DNA of 64,000 nt. Source: Siniperca chuatsi (Eukaryota; Chordata; Actinopteri; Centrarchiformes; Sinipercidae). Position 1 is the stretch's first letter, and each line of letters starts with the position of its first letter. The notes under the pieces are model-generated. The model was not told the origin of the DNA. It was given only the letters and a program-made list of their open reading frames with translations, and ran no database searches. The position numbers and the translations under genes were made by a program. The stretch is from assembly GCF_020085105.1 (NCBI RefSeq), contig NC_058047.1:17976501-18040500 (forward strand), given 5' to 3'. Below, piece after piece: positions 10,901 through 23,758 of this stretch.

Positions 10901-13900
10901 GAGGGAAGAAAAAGGTGAACCATCAAATTTGAATATTTCATGGCAGTTTGTGATTTCTTCCTTTATCGCCAACTCTATCCCCTTTTCTCTGTGATGTTAC
11001 AGAAGGCTTCATCTAACTCTGACTCAGACTCGGGATCAGGGTCAGAGAAGAAAGTAGTGGACAGCGACTCAGAGGACGAGAAGCCTCGACCAGCTCTGTC
11101 TGGGTCTGAATCCCAGTCCGGCTCAAAGTCTGAGTCAGACTCAGATCCACCTCCCCGGAAGGGCCCACAGGCACGCAAGAAAGGTGTGGTTTCAGTCTGG
11201 TTTAAGATTGAATGGATCAATTATAGCTATATCTAGAATTCTAGAGATGAATGTTTGATATTAAAGGAAAGATTTCATGTTTCTTTTTGCTTATGTAAAT
11301 GTGCTCAGTGCTTGTTTTTTCCCATCCACAGAGAAACCTGCACCAAAGCCTCGGGCACGGAAACCCAAACCCGCCCCGGCAAAACGAGCACCTTCATCAT
11401 CCTCCGACAGCGACAGGTCAGGCTGCTCTAAGGATGGGTTTTTTTTCCCTGTTTATACACCGCTTATTAAATACAGTAAACGTAAATTCTGAGGTACATG
11501 CCAGCTTGTTGTAAAAGGCAGCTCTGTTTTTTCACAGTGACAGTGAACCCGACTGCATTAGTGAATGGAAGAAACGAGATGAGGAACGCAGACGAGAGCT
11601 GGAGGAGCGCCGGAAAAAGGAGGAGGCAGAGGAGCTCCGCAGGCTACGTGAGAGAGAGAAGGAGGAAGAGGAGAAAAAGAAAAAAGACAAAGATAAGGGT
11701 AAAAAAGGGAGCGACAGTGACAGCAGCAGTAGCTCAGACGAAGGTGTAGATGATCATCCATTGAAGAAGTCCAAGAAACCTCCTCCACCCCCGATCCCTG
11801 CGCCCTCAGACTCTGATTCTCCACCACTGGCTGAGGTACAGTTGCTTACGAAAAAATACATGTTAAACAACCAAAATTGAAAATCACCTAAATTATGTGT
11901 TACGTTTTGCTTTATTCAAAGCGATAGGACTGCAGGTGACTCTAGGTGCTATTGACGCATGCAACGTCTTGTGCTTTTCCCATGAAAAGGTAAAGAAACC
12001 ATCCAAGAAGCCTGATAACCAGAAGAAGGCAAGAATAAAGAAAGAGAAGGAGAGAAAAGAAAGGAAGGAGAAAGAGCTAAAAGAGAAGAAAGTCAGACGG
12101 TCAGAAGAGAAGCCCAGAGCGAGGTGAGTGCACAATGGGGAACAGACTACGGTATGCAAACCTCATTAGAAGAACTTCATTAAAATTCGATGTACACAGA
12201 TCACAGAGTTCCCTCTCTCTCAGGTCTAAGCCTGAAAAACCCAAACGCAAACTGGAGCCTGAGAAGAAAGTGGAAAAGAAAAAGGGTCAGTCACACTCAC
12301 AAGCACTGTTCTAGCAATCATTGCCCGGTGTAAACTTATTTGCACAGACTGAAACTGTGCAACAGGTAGACAGATTCACACAAAGATCAATTATGTTTAT
12401 TGTTTCTGTGAGAGGGAAAGTAGTAATTCAGTACAGCTAATGAACTGTTATTTGGTGTGTCCATATGCAGAGCCATCGCCAGAAGAAAAGCTACAGAAAC
12501 TCCACACAGATATAAAGTTTGCACTTAAAGTGGACAACCCAGTAAGTGATGTCTATGATTTTGGTTAAATACAATTTCCCTTCTTTCTCTGCTTTTATGC
12601 CAGCATGAGAACAGATTTTTTTTTTAAAATGTATTTGTGTGTTCTTAGGACATAGAGCGGTGTCTACAAGCCCTGGAAGAACTTGAGGCCGTGCCTGTCA
12701 CCAGCCAGATCCTCCATAAGAACGCTGAAGTTATTGCCACACTGAAAAAGGTGCATTGTCTTGTCTATTGTTTGACTGTGCTTAATTTTTTTTATGTTTG
12801 CAAACTCATCTTGCATTAAGACAGGATAAACCACATAGTTAAAATAATGGAAAAAGTATATATGACACAGTGTCCTAATTGAAACTGTTACGTACTTTTT
12901 GTTATATCGTATACTACATTAGACAGAATATAACTGTTGTTTTCTGGAAATTACACTTGGAAAAAGTGGGCTCTCTGGATGTTACCGGTTGCTTTCCACA
13001 GTATTGATGATTGTTGGATAATAACTAATCCACTGCTTAATGCTGCTTCTCTTTTAATATGATGAAATGTAAGTAGAAATACCAGGACACTATAGTTTGC
13101 CATGTCAGCTGTATTTTATTTTAATAACTCCATATAAAAATGTGGTTACTTTACTTCTCTAGTTTTATTGATTAACTTATTTATTCACTCAAATGTGCAT
13201 TTACAAGATGTTAAATATGGTATATCAGCCTACCTTGTTTTGTTCAGTGCCTCTTAAAAAAGAGGTGTTGCAGGGTTATCAGGGCAGTACTGTATTTTTC
13301 TCATTTAAATTATCTTCTTTATTCTAAACTCCTTTCATGTGTTCATTATAGATTCGGCGGTATAAAGCCAGCACTGCAGTCATGGAAAAAGCTAGTGACG
13401 TCTACAACAAGTTAAAACTTCGCTTTGTGGGCAAGGGGGAGGTGGCAGCTAAACCTAAAATGGAGAACAAGGAACCAGATGACAATGAGAAGGAAACACA
13501 AGACACAGGTAAAAAGCTACACCTTGGATCTTGCCTCCATTATGCAATTTTTTTTTGTAATTTTTCTTATATTAGTCTAAATTTGCATTTTCTAGACTCC
13601 ACTCCAGTGAACGGGGATTCAGAACAGAAAACAGATGATATGGAAGAAAAACCAAAATCACCTGCCCATGAGGAGAATAATGACGATACTGCTTCAAGTC
13701 CAAACAGGTGAACACCCCATGTGAAGCAATATACAGTGTCTTCTACTTGCAAGTGGCATGAGCAGCTGACAGGATATGAAAGCAGGCATTGGCTCATGGA
13801 CAATAAAAAATAAAAAAAAGACCATTGTACATCTTCACTTAGCACTTGCGTGAAAGTTGGACCCATTTGCTAACCATGACAAAACTTATGTGAGCATCCT

Positions 13901-14084
13901 CCCTGTTTAATATTTTGATATACAAGTAATTGTAATTGAAGCACAGCAGTGGTTGTGACTGATGATCTACGTTCTTTTTAGACGGAGCCCAGAGAGCCCT
14001 GCTGAACAACAGACTCACACGTATGAAGAAGCAGAAGACAACTCCATCTCTGCAGAGATGGAACCACCTGCTGTAGAAAGCTGA
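7955..14084 (+). CDS. hdgfl2: HDGF-like protein 2 (PWWP and integrase-binding domain)
   Basis: Sixteen exons join to 655 codons plus stop: 7955-8026, 8523-8599, 9192-9333, 9931-10110, 10632-10754, 10846-10914, 11003-11183, 11332-11416, 11538-11835, 11990-12123, 12224-12285, 12471-12541, 12649-12750, 13352-13508, 13596-13707 and 13982-14084. Human HDGFL2 has about 670 residues. Residues 1-95 form the PWWP domain ([34 protein letters not shown]), which reads H3K36-methylated nucleosomes. Long Ser/Asp/Glu-rich acidic and Lys-rich stretches follow, then an Arg/Glu/Lys coiled region from exon 9. Residues about 475-560 match the integrase-binding domain ([31 protein letters not shown]), which binds short acidic motifs in transcription-elongation partners. 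PSIP1 is the only close alternative. Length, the long charged linker and the 19p13-type neighbours favour HDGFL2. Exon 10 has a weak acceptor and could be alternative. Confidence 0.94.
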
Positions 14085-15150
14085 AAGTCCGTTAAACACC
14101 ACTGCAGTGGACCAAGTGCTAAAGATGGTGGCCTCATTGTTTGACGTCATACAGTGCTCCTGGCCCAACAACAGTGCAACACATACCTGGCATTTCCTAC
14201 AGTATCTGTTACGTCAATGTGGATGTTTTGGACATTTTGTACTATAATGATATCAAACCAGAAGGCCCCGCTGCTCAAACCGTTTGGTCCATTATTTATC
14301 ACAGCAAAAAGGAAAGCTTATTAGTGTGATAGTTTGTGCCACTGCACGACCCCCCTTTTGTTTCTGACATGTACTTTTCCTTTTATACAACACTCGGCCC
14401 GTCCTGGATCGTCACCCTGTACCCCTGCTCATGGCTACTTTGTTCTTTCTACCACATGAACTCTTACTTTGGTCTTTCATACCGTATGTATATTGAATGA
14501 TTACATTTTTAGCACTTCTAACCGGAATTTAGGCTGGGGAAGTATGAAATGAAACTTTGATGATTCTTGCGGGGAAACTGGGTGGAAATGCAGCCATGTC
14601 GTTAATTTTCCGCTTTGAAGGTTTTGTGCAGCCCTTGCATATGTTGGCTTCATTTATTTTATAAAGCCTACAAAACATCACAAAGGCCTCTTGTCTGTGT
14701 GTATGGCATTGTGAGAGTGGTAAAGTACTATTTGTGAGTCTTTATGTTATGTATTTTTTAATTATCTGGTCTTGATCCGGTTAATCCAGTCTGAAATGTA
14801 AAGCCATTAATTGAGTCACTGTTTTCCAGCTGAGGTCCACTTACTTTTTTATAGCCTTGTTTGGAAATATTTGCATCTTTGGTTTTGTCTAAAATATTAA
14901 TTGCTGTGAAGTTAAACACCTTGCACTCTCGTCTCCCCATAGTGTCTGCTTTCAGTGACTTGCATAGTAAATGGAATAACTACAGATTGAAAACTGCCCT
15001 TAAAAGCTATTGAGATCTCATGTAGCTGCAGCCTATTTTGCCATTTTCCTGTCATATGCATACAACAAGTGTTTTTAGTCCTATGTAAATTGGTAAAGCA
15101 TTTCTATCACTAAGTTGAGACTTAATAATAAAAATCTCAGCATGGTTTTG
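14085..15150 (+). other. hdgfl2 3' UTR
   Basis: About 1.05 kb of AT-rich sequence runs from the stop codon to AATAAA at 15127-15132. No other gene or repeat is seen. The right end is inferred from the signal. Confidence 0.6.
15127..15132 (+). terminator. hdgfl2 poly(A) signal
   Basis: AATAAA in an A-rich context, followed by a T/G-rich stretch as expected downstream of a cleavage site. Confidence 0.6.
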
Positions 15151-15805
15151 TTTCTATCTTGTTTTGTGGTGTGTAAAACTTGCTTTTAATTCATTTGCTG
15201 TGCTTGTGTAAAAGAGGGTGTTTCAGCAACAGTTGCATCACCATATAGTTGGTTATTTGTAGGTCTCTGGTACCAAATGATAGTCAACGTTCTTGTATGC
15301 AATACAGCCTACTGCTCTTAAATACTCCACTAACTGTAGGCTTGTTAATGACTGGTTGAAGATTCATGGGGATCATTTACAGGAGTTGCCTGCTAATACA
15401 ATGAGGAATTAAAGCACAAACTTTCAGACAGATTATGTCATTTTTTTAACTGAATTTTGAAGTTTGTTGCTGTTTTCAAATTGGCAGTATCATAAAACAC
15501 TTCACTATTCTGGACAGGGGACTAGACCTTTAATTCCACTGATTCCCATATAATACTCAAGTCAGCTGACTTTAGACGCCATTTTGTCAGCCATTTCCTA
15601 CACTGATCCATTGCCAGAGTCTGCACAGCACAGGACGCCCCGTCTGGCCTCAGCTTCATCTGCCCGGGCTTGGTAAACAGCAGCGGATCCGGCACACACG
15701 GTCCCGGGTGGATGAGAGACAGTCTAGAGGGTCGGTCGGCACCCACTAGACCTCTGGAAGGCGCTTGGCCCCGCAGGACAGAAGCGGTACAAGTCACAGG
15801 CAGAC
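15151..15805 (+). promoter_or_regulatory. ap3d1 upstream region and 5' UTR
   Basis: Only about 650 bp separate the hdgfl2 poly(A) signal from the ap3d1 start codon. GC content rises from about 15600. The 5' UTR probably starts between about 15550 and 15700. The reading frame on the opposite strand (15522-15797) is taken to be a by-product of this GC-rich leader. Confidence 0.45.
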
Positions 15806-18800
15806 ATGGCTTTGAAGATTGTCAAAGGGAGCATCGATCGGATGTTCGATAAAAATCTTCAGGATTTAGTACGTGGCATTCGGAATCACAAGGAAGATGA
15901 GGTAAAACGAGCAAACACTGTCACCTGGAACCTTTTTAACCTCACATTCATTGATGTTTTTAAGTCAACACATATCGCCATTACCGTTATCGTTGACTAG
16001 CTAGCTAACGCTAGGTAAATTAACGTTAGGTAGGCTGGCCAGCTAACATTACCGTCAGCTCAGTCATTTCACCCGCTAGCTAACAGCTACTCAAACAGTC
16101 GTTTTCAGCGGCTAGTGCAGAATGCTAATTTAACGTTTGTTAAATTACAGGTTAGTGAATGCATACGGGTGCTAACTTTGTAGTAACGTTACCAGGTTTT
16201 AAGCAAGGAGGCTTAATGAAGAGTTGTTACTGACAGTTAGCTAACCTAACGTTAGCTAACTGACCAGTTAGAGGAAGCAGCTCGATAGATTATCACAATT
16301 TACCAGGAGATTAACGTTAGTTACTCTTCGGCATAATGGAGATCATACCAGAGGGTTGCGTGAACATTCTTACCATTAGGCAACTATTGATAACTTTATC
16401 AATTATTGGCCTTACGTTGCGTTAATTTGGGGAGAAGTATCAAAAGGTCTTCGATTTACCAGTGATATTTGTCACTTATTTGAGTTGAGGAGTCACTCGA
16501 CTGTTGAACTGATGATGTGATGCTCTGATGACATGGGCAGTGTGTGAAAGAGGCCTAACGTGTCTATCTCGTTCACTTTGAGCTAAAAAACAACAACAAT
16601 GCAGATATGACGATTCTGGATGTTGATGTTAAAATTGCATCTTAAATAAAATTGTAAATCATGTGCAATGAGTCAGCCATTAGCTCGTTTTGAACATCCC
16701 ATCAGTGATTGAAGGTGATGTCACAGCTCTGTGGGTGATGACAGCCTCATCATAGCACCAGACCTGATTGGGAGTAGGGTGGGATGGGCCATTAGAGGGC
16801 ACTGTTTGGGGCAGCCACGTTTCCATCTCTCACATCAGCCTACTCTCCTCATAAGCTCTGTGTTCCTGCTGTAAAAATACTATGTCAGGTAGATAGATGG
16901 GATGGTTATAAGGCAGGATCCCTGGATTGTTGTTGCACAGAGCTGCAGTGCTGTGCACACCTGTCTCAAGCTGTAGGTCAGGTGTGAAATGTAGAGGGAG
17001 TGTGTCTGACCTTAGGGAGAGCTTTTTGATTTGATTTCTTTCTCAACTTGGTAGATTTGTCCTGCTTACCATCTCACCAGAAAAGTAAATTACAAGCAAA
17101 GGATAAACCAGCAGATCTAATCAGCTCTATACACATTTTGCTTGGATGTTAGGCTACGTCATCTATATTGGTGTCTTTAATGTTTTTCGAAATGAAAATC
17201 AAGCACTTAAATCAGCTATGTTGTTCAAGGCCATCAATTCTTAGTATCTCAATTCAATGTATAGGCTAAGCTGTTTTCCAGTGGTAACCCAACCTGGGCA
17301 GCCTAGATAAGGTTGCCCAGTCAACAGTGGACAGTTTGCTGAAATATTAATACGCTGTGTGTGTGCACGCCTGAGTGTGTGTTCACTTTTTCCTGGCCAG
17401 CCCGCAGTTTCACATACACTCTATTTATTTTTCACGTGTGTGCTGAGTATTTGCACTGTTCATTCATTTACTCTCCCTCCCACGCCTTTTGAAACAGCAG
17501 GCATATTGAAGAAAGGTGTGAGGATGTCCTAAGTGCAATTCCTTGAGATTACCAGTAAGGATTTTAGGCCCATTTGTAATTGGTGTCTGTTTAAAAATAA
17601 TAAAAAATAAATAAATTAAATAAAAAGGTGTAGCACTAGTTAGCTTCAGCTAACACTGAGCCTACTCATTTTTTGTTTGGAGTACAGGCCTTCCAGTTTA
17701 TCTCCAGCTCAGTCTGCATTGGTGGCTGAAAGATTGTCTTTGTTGGCCCTTTGACAACTATTTCAATTATTTTAATGGGTTCTGAATTGATCACTGAAGA
17801 CGAGTGTGATGGAGAAGCACTGTGTATGTCTGGTGATCGTGTGTTGAATCCCTTCCTGCCTGCCCTCCAGCCGTGCTAGCCACAGGAGCAGCAGCAGAGC
17901 TCAGTCCCCCCCACCTCCTCCTGTCACTGTGCTGTCTCATGACTGCACACACATGACCAGCACACACTCGCACTCTACAGAGCTATATGTGTATGTGTTT
18001 GTTTTGCAAGGTTGCTCTGCTCAACAGTGGTTGACTTATTGCTCTATCTAGAGGTCTAATTAAGCTTGTCCTCCACTGTTGAATGAAATGTACCTTCTGC
18101 TCTCTCTATTTCAGGAAATCTAGTGTATCATAGCAGGGGTCATAGGAGCAGCTATTTTGTCACTCATTCCTTCAGGTGTGAGGCTCCTGATAACACTCAT
18201 TTGTTAAAATGCTTTAGGCTACAACTACGTTTTTGTTTTAAAACACGAGTTTTGCTACGTTTACACCTAGCGTCCACACTGCTGCTGCGTTTTCGAGCCC
18301 AGAAAACGGATACGTTTGGAAACGCAGCTGGCCCCGTTTTCATTACTTTGTTACTTTTCGCCATTGCTGTTCGCACTATTTTCTAGACCTGAACATCCAC
18401 CGGCCACTGGCAGAGTAGACAATCTGGTTCCTTTTTACACCGGCCCACGCATGCCCAGTCTATGTGAATGTATGGCCGGAGATTATTTCTAAAACTGGGC
18501 TGAAACGCTTGTCTGGGCAGAGTTAAAACGCTGTTTTAAAATGAAATTGTAGTAGTGTGGATGTAGCTTTAGAGGATGGAAGAGCTGTTGAGTTACCCAT
18601 TACCTTTAGCCTTGCATAAAACAGCTTATATTTGGTAACTGGGTAAATAGAGTGATACTGTTTAATATTTTTTGCTCTGTAAGCATGAGCAGTTTGTTCT
18701 CAGACCTGAGCTCTTTGAACTTAAGTTGCGTGTTTAAGCGTGTTCCAGCCATCAAGCTATGCATAATGACAATCTCATGAGCAAGTGGTACCATTTTAAT

Positions 18801-21800
18801 TTGTGTCAGTAATGGCCATCAGGGAAGGAAATGTTCTTGGTCTACAAGCCAAACCACATGCCATATTTTAACTGCAACTTGGAGCAGGGCTTCAAAATTA
18901 TATATTTTAGCGGTCAAACTGGGTAGTAAAGCTGTGGAGCATACTCATACACAATTTGATGACTTTAGACTTGGCATACCCAGAGTGGAAGAATTTTGGC
19001 TGATGCCAGAAGCATATTAAGAGATGAAGCCTCCATTATGACTTCCTAAATTCTAGCATAAAGTTTAGGACTTGCCTTACTTGACTTGAGACTTGCAAAA
19101 CAATCATTCAGCTCCACCTCTGCTGTGTGTTGGATAGCAGCAACAGACAGACCAGGATTTTCCAGCTTGTTCCTGGTGGTAGCAGCCTCCCACCTAATCA
19201 ATCCACCTAATCTGATCTGGTGTCTGTTGTTTGTCCTCTCCATTGTCTGCCCTCAGGCCAAGTACATCTCCACATGCATCGATGAGATCAAACAGGAGCT
19301 CAAGCAGGACAACATCGCTGTCAAAGCCAATGCTGTGTGCAAGCTCACCTACGTAAGATCTCTCAACATTGACTCTTTCTGTCTATCATTTCTACTTGAT
19401 ACATAGGCACTGATGCACATATAGATAGACACCATCATTGTTTGGATAGACACACGCAGACCATGCGGCTGCTTTGGTGCAAAAACAATGCCAGTCTCTT
19501 TATTTCTATAGCACTAGCAAGGTAATCAATTCAATATTCAACACCCAAGATTAACAAAGAAAGAAATCAAGCAAACAAAACAGATGAGAGAGAGAGAGAG
19601 AGAGAGAGAGACTAAAGCAGGTAAGAGAGATATATATGTGTGTCTTAAGTTCACTTTATTCAAAATGTTTAAGCCAGCTAGGGAAGATTTATTTTTAATT
19701 TTTGAACAGGCTTTGAATTTGGTGTCTTTCAATATGCTCAAACAGTTTCATACTCTGCGAATGTGGCATGTTGTGTTGACATGCACACAATGAAAAATAC
19801 TGGCTGAGATAACTGTAGAAGGGAACCACACACAGACTTCATTCTTTGTATATTATCTTTTCTATTCTGACAGCATCATGCTGAATCAAAGCCCATTGTT
19901 TCAGGTCAAGGCTTCATCAGGGGCAAATAGAAATGACCGGTTAGAAACCACATTTTTACTAAACAGGTAAGATTAGTCACTACACAGCCAAATAGTCAGC
20001 AGCCGGCACTTATTGAGAACAGTGTACAATTTTTGTTAAAATGAAAGCACTCTTTCTATTTATAGCCTAGGCCCACATTTAGGTTTAGATGGCTTGATGC
20101 AATTGGCAGCCGCGCTCACTTTGAGAGCTTTCAGCTCAAATCATTTAGCCTCTCTGTGCACCAAAGGGACAGTTTAGAGCCCCTCTCTTCCTTTTATTCA
20201 CCCACATCGCTTTCTGTCTCTTGTCCTTTCTGTGTTACAGCTTCAGATGCTGGGCTATGATGTCAGCTGGGCCGCTTTCAACATTGTTGAAGTCATGAGC
20301 TCCTCCAAGTTCACCTACAAGGTACGATTGGAATATAATGAGAAGTCTTGGAAATGCAGATCTCAGATCATTCAACCTGGTCACTTTCGGAATTAATGGG
20401 TATGATGTGATGACCGTGGTTTACGTCAAAGTGTAGATTTGCCAGGAAATTATTGTTGAGATACAGTTTCACGAACTGTCCATTTCTGTAGCATTTAAGT
20501 TAATTTCTCCACATACTCACCCAAAAATAGCCCAAGGAATAGTCACAGCAGATCTTAATCTCCATGGAACTGCTGCAGGTTGATGAATGTTTATTATAAT
20601 AATAGCATTGTACTTAAATATAGTGAATGTTGTTACAGTTAAAATGCAGCACAGTATGTAATTCTTTCTGCTTGCTTCTCTTCCTACAGAGGATTGGCTA
20701 CCTGGCGGCCTCTCAGTGCTTTCACGAGAGCACTGATGTCATCATGCTGACAACCAATCAGATCCGAAAGGTCAATGATGTTCTCGTTCTGTGCACTCCA
20801 TGAACATCTCTTTACTGTTATTCATCCCTCAGCCATCCTTTTCTGTCTTATGGGCCTTTCCCTAAGTATGTTTTCTACCTTTTTCTTTCCCAGGATCTCA
20901 GCAGCCCCAACCAGTATGACACAGGTGTTGCCCTCACTGGCCTCTCTTGTTTTGTGACCCCTGACCTGGCTCGGGATCTGGCCAATGACATCATGACACT
21001 GGTGAGTCATGGAGAATATGTCTGGAGGTTTACCAACAAGGACTTATGCAGTTTAGTTTTTTCAAGAAGAGATGTTATTCCTTTTTAACAGTCTGAACAC
21101 AACTGTCTCTACTGTCTTTACTTTTTTCCCCCACCCTAGATGTCCCACACTAAACCCTACATCAGAAAGAAAGCGGTGTTGATCATGTACAAGGTGTTTC
21201 TGAAGTACCCAGAGTCCCTGCGCCCTGCTTTCCCCAGGCTCAAGGAGAAACTGGAGGACCCAGACCCAGGTACTGCATTCAGTCTGTAATGCAGGAAGCT
21301 TGTGCCCCACAATTTACTGTTGTGGAAGAAGAGAAATAGTTTGTTGTTTTTTCTCGGAATCTAGGTTGTGGCTCTTGGTTTGGACCAAATGTGTTTTTTC
21401 TCATTCGAGGTAGCTAAATGTTAGACTATACTGGCACTCTTGGGGACAGGTGTTTTCTGTCACCTGAATCCTATGAATTATTCAGCAGCTAAGAAAATGA
21501 GATTAAGGAAGGCTCATTTGTGATACAGCCAAGGCTTTCTGGGAATATTGAACAACTCAGTCTATTGCACAGACAAAAGCATCTCACAGGACGTTGATCT
21601 GCCTTAATGGCACTTAACCAGGGCCATGCCAGTGGTGTCAAACTTATTTACTGTATGTCAGTGAGCCAATATTTACTTGTCTGAGATTCTGAAAGGGATT
21701 TGTTGTAAAAGCTACTTTCAACGGTTGTCAAAAGGATATTTCAAATGTGAGGTAAAGTGCAAAGAAATAGACTTTCGGTACATTTTCACATCTTAAAATG

Positions 21801-23673
21801 TTCACCACTTGTGATGGCACAAGTGGCTGTGCATGTTAATGTAAAAAAATGCATCTAAAGAAAATATTTTGTCATTTTTTCTTGCTGTATAGATTTTATA
21901 CTTGTTATATTTCTTTGTTATTGCACATCATTGTTTTTAGCCATACTTAATTTACCCTAACCCAATAAACACATCAGACCGTTTTAAAATTTTTCTTATG
22001 TTTTAATAAATTGTGTTTTTTCCTTTTTTATTCTGATTACTTTTTTATTTTCTGATCATCTTTGTTCCTGTCTGATGTATTCTCTCCTCTTTAGGTGTCC
22101 AGTCTGCAGCAGTAAATGTTATCTGTGAGCTGGCTCGGAGAAATCCCAAGAACTACCTGTCTCTGGCCCCACTCTTCTTCAAACTCATGACCTCCTCTAC
22201 TAATAACTGGGTTCTCATTAAGATTATCAAGCTAGTAAGTCAACAGCATACAGGAAACTGCCTTTTAAAGAGTTTCTGGATTGGCCTAGAAATGTTATGT
22301 GGTTTTATATTGCTCTGTTTACCTTGCTCTTATTACCATGGATAAACTGCAACATACTATATATACATACATATACATACATATACTGTGCCTCACCAAG
22401 CCACAGATTTGTTTGACACTCGCAGTATTACACCAGTTATTCAGGGATAAATCCACGATAAAAGAGGAATTGATACTAGTTCCTCCACCAGCATTAGCCT
22501 CAATTGACCAAAATGCAATGAAGTCACATGACAGGTTGCATTGCATAGCAAGTTGTATTTATGTGAACAGAACAAGTACAGACAGAAAGTAACAAGTTTG
22601 AATCCCCTCTCTTGTTACAAATCAAATACAAGTAAATTAGAGCACATTTTCACAATATAACTCCTTGAATCCATCAGTGGTGATGAAAATATGGGATAGT
22701 ATCAACAGTCGTTTTAATCTTAGAAAAGGTACAAATTCTGATGTGAGAGATCAGAGATTCTACTGTGTGTCATGGCACTCTTTGTGTTTGTTTTACAGTT
22801 TGGTGCGCTCACACCACTGGAGCCACGGTTGGGGAAAAAGCTGATCGAACCTCTGACAAACCTAATCCACAGGTGAAATGAAATCCCTCAATTATAAACT
22901 TTTTCACAGATGGTAAAAGCAGTTTGATCTGTCGGGTATATCAATAATAATCTTCACTCTCTTTCTCTCTGTTTCTTACCCGTCCTCCTCTCTCACAGTA
23001 CCTCTGCCATGTCTCTGCTGTATGAATGTGTCAACACTGTGATTGCAGGTCAGTACTGATATTCTGTGTGCAATGTAGTGGCCTCATTGAGCTTACTGTG
23101 TGTTTGGTATAGCAGTTAACACTGCCAGAAATTTGAATGTGAATTTGTGTGTATCTAATTTACAAACATATCTGCATTTGTTCTTTCTCAGTCCCTTTTT
23201 TAAAGATTCTTAGTATCAAGTTGTTCACAAAATGTTTAGTTCACAGTCAGATTTAATTGCTTTTCTGTCCCACATTGCAGTGTTGATTTCCTTGTCCTCT
23301 GGGATGCCTAACCACAGTGCTAGTATCCAGGTAAGCCTCTGAGGTCCAGTCCTTCATCTGCACTTTGTGGTTAGATGTTGATCATAACCTTCTCCACTCC
23401 AGTTGAAACGCAATGCATGCTTTCACCAGAGACACAGCAACAATCAGACAGACAACCAGCAAGACTCATAAAGCTGTTCTTTTCTTGCTTTCAGTCATTG
23501 TGACTGTCAGTAATGCATGAAAAAATCCTATTGCACCATCGAATATAGGCCCCATATCCCCTACTTTTTTGTTTGTCTCATTTATGTTCTTTGAAGTGTG
23601 CCTGTATGACAAGACTGAAACTGGTGTGGAAAGGTTTACAGTGATGTTAATAGCTGTCTCTTTCTTCTCCCTC

Positions 23674-23758
<85 letters not shown>

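Noticed and set aside
15522-15797. Minus-strand frame upstream of ap3d1
   Set aside because: It is antisense to the GC-rich ap3d1 5' UTR, with no support as a divergent gene.
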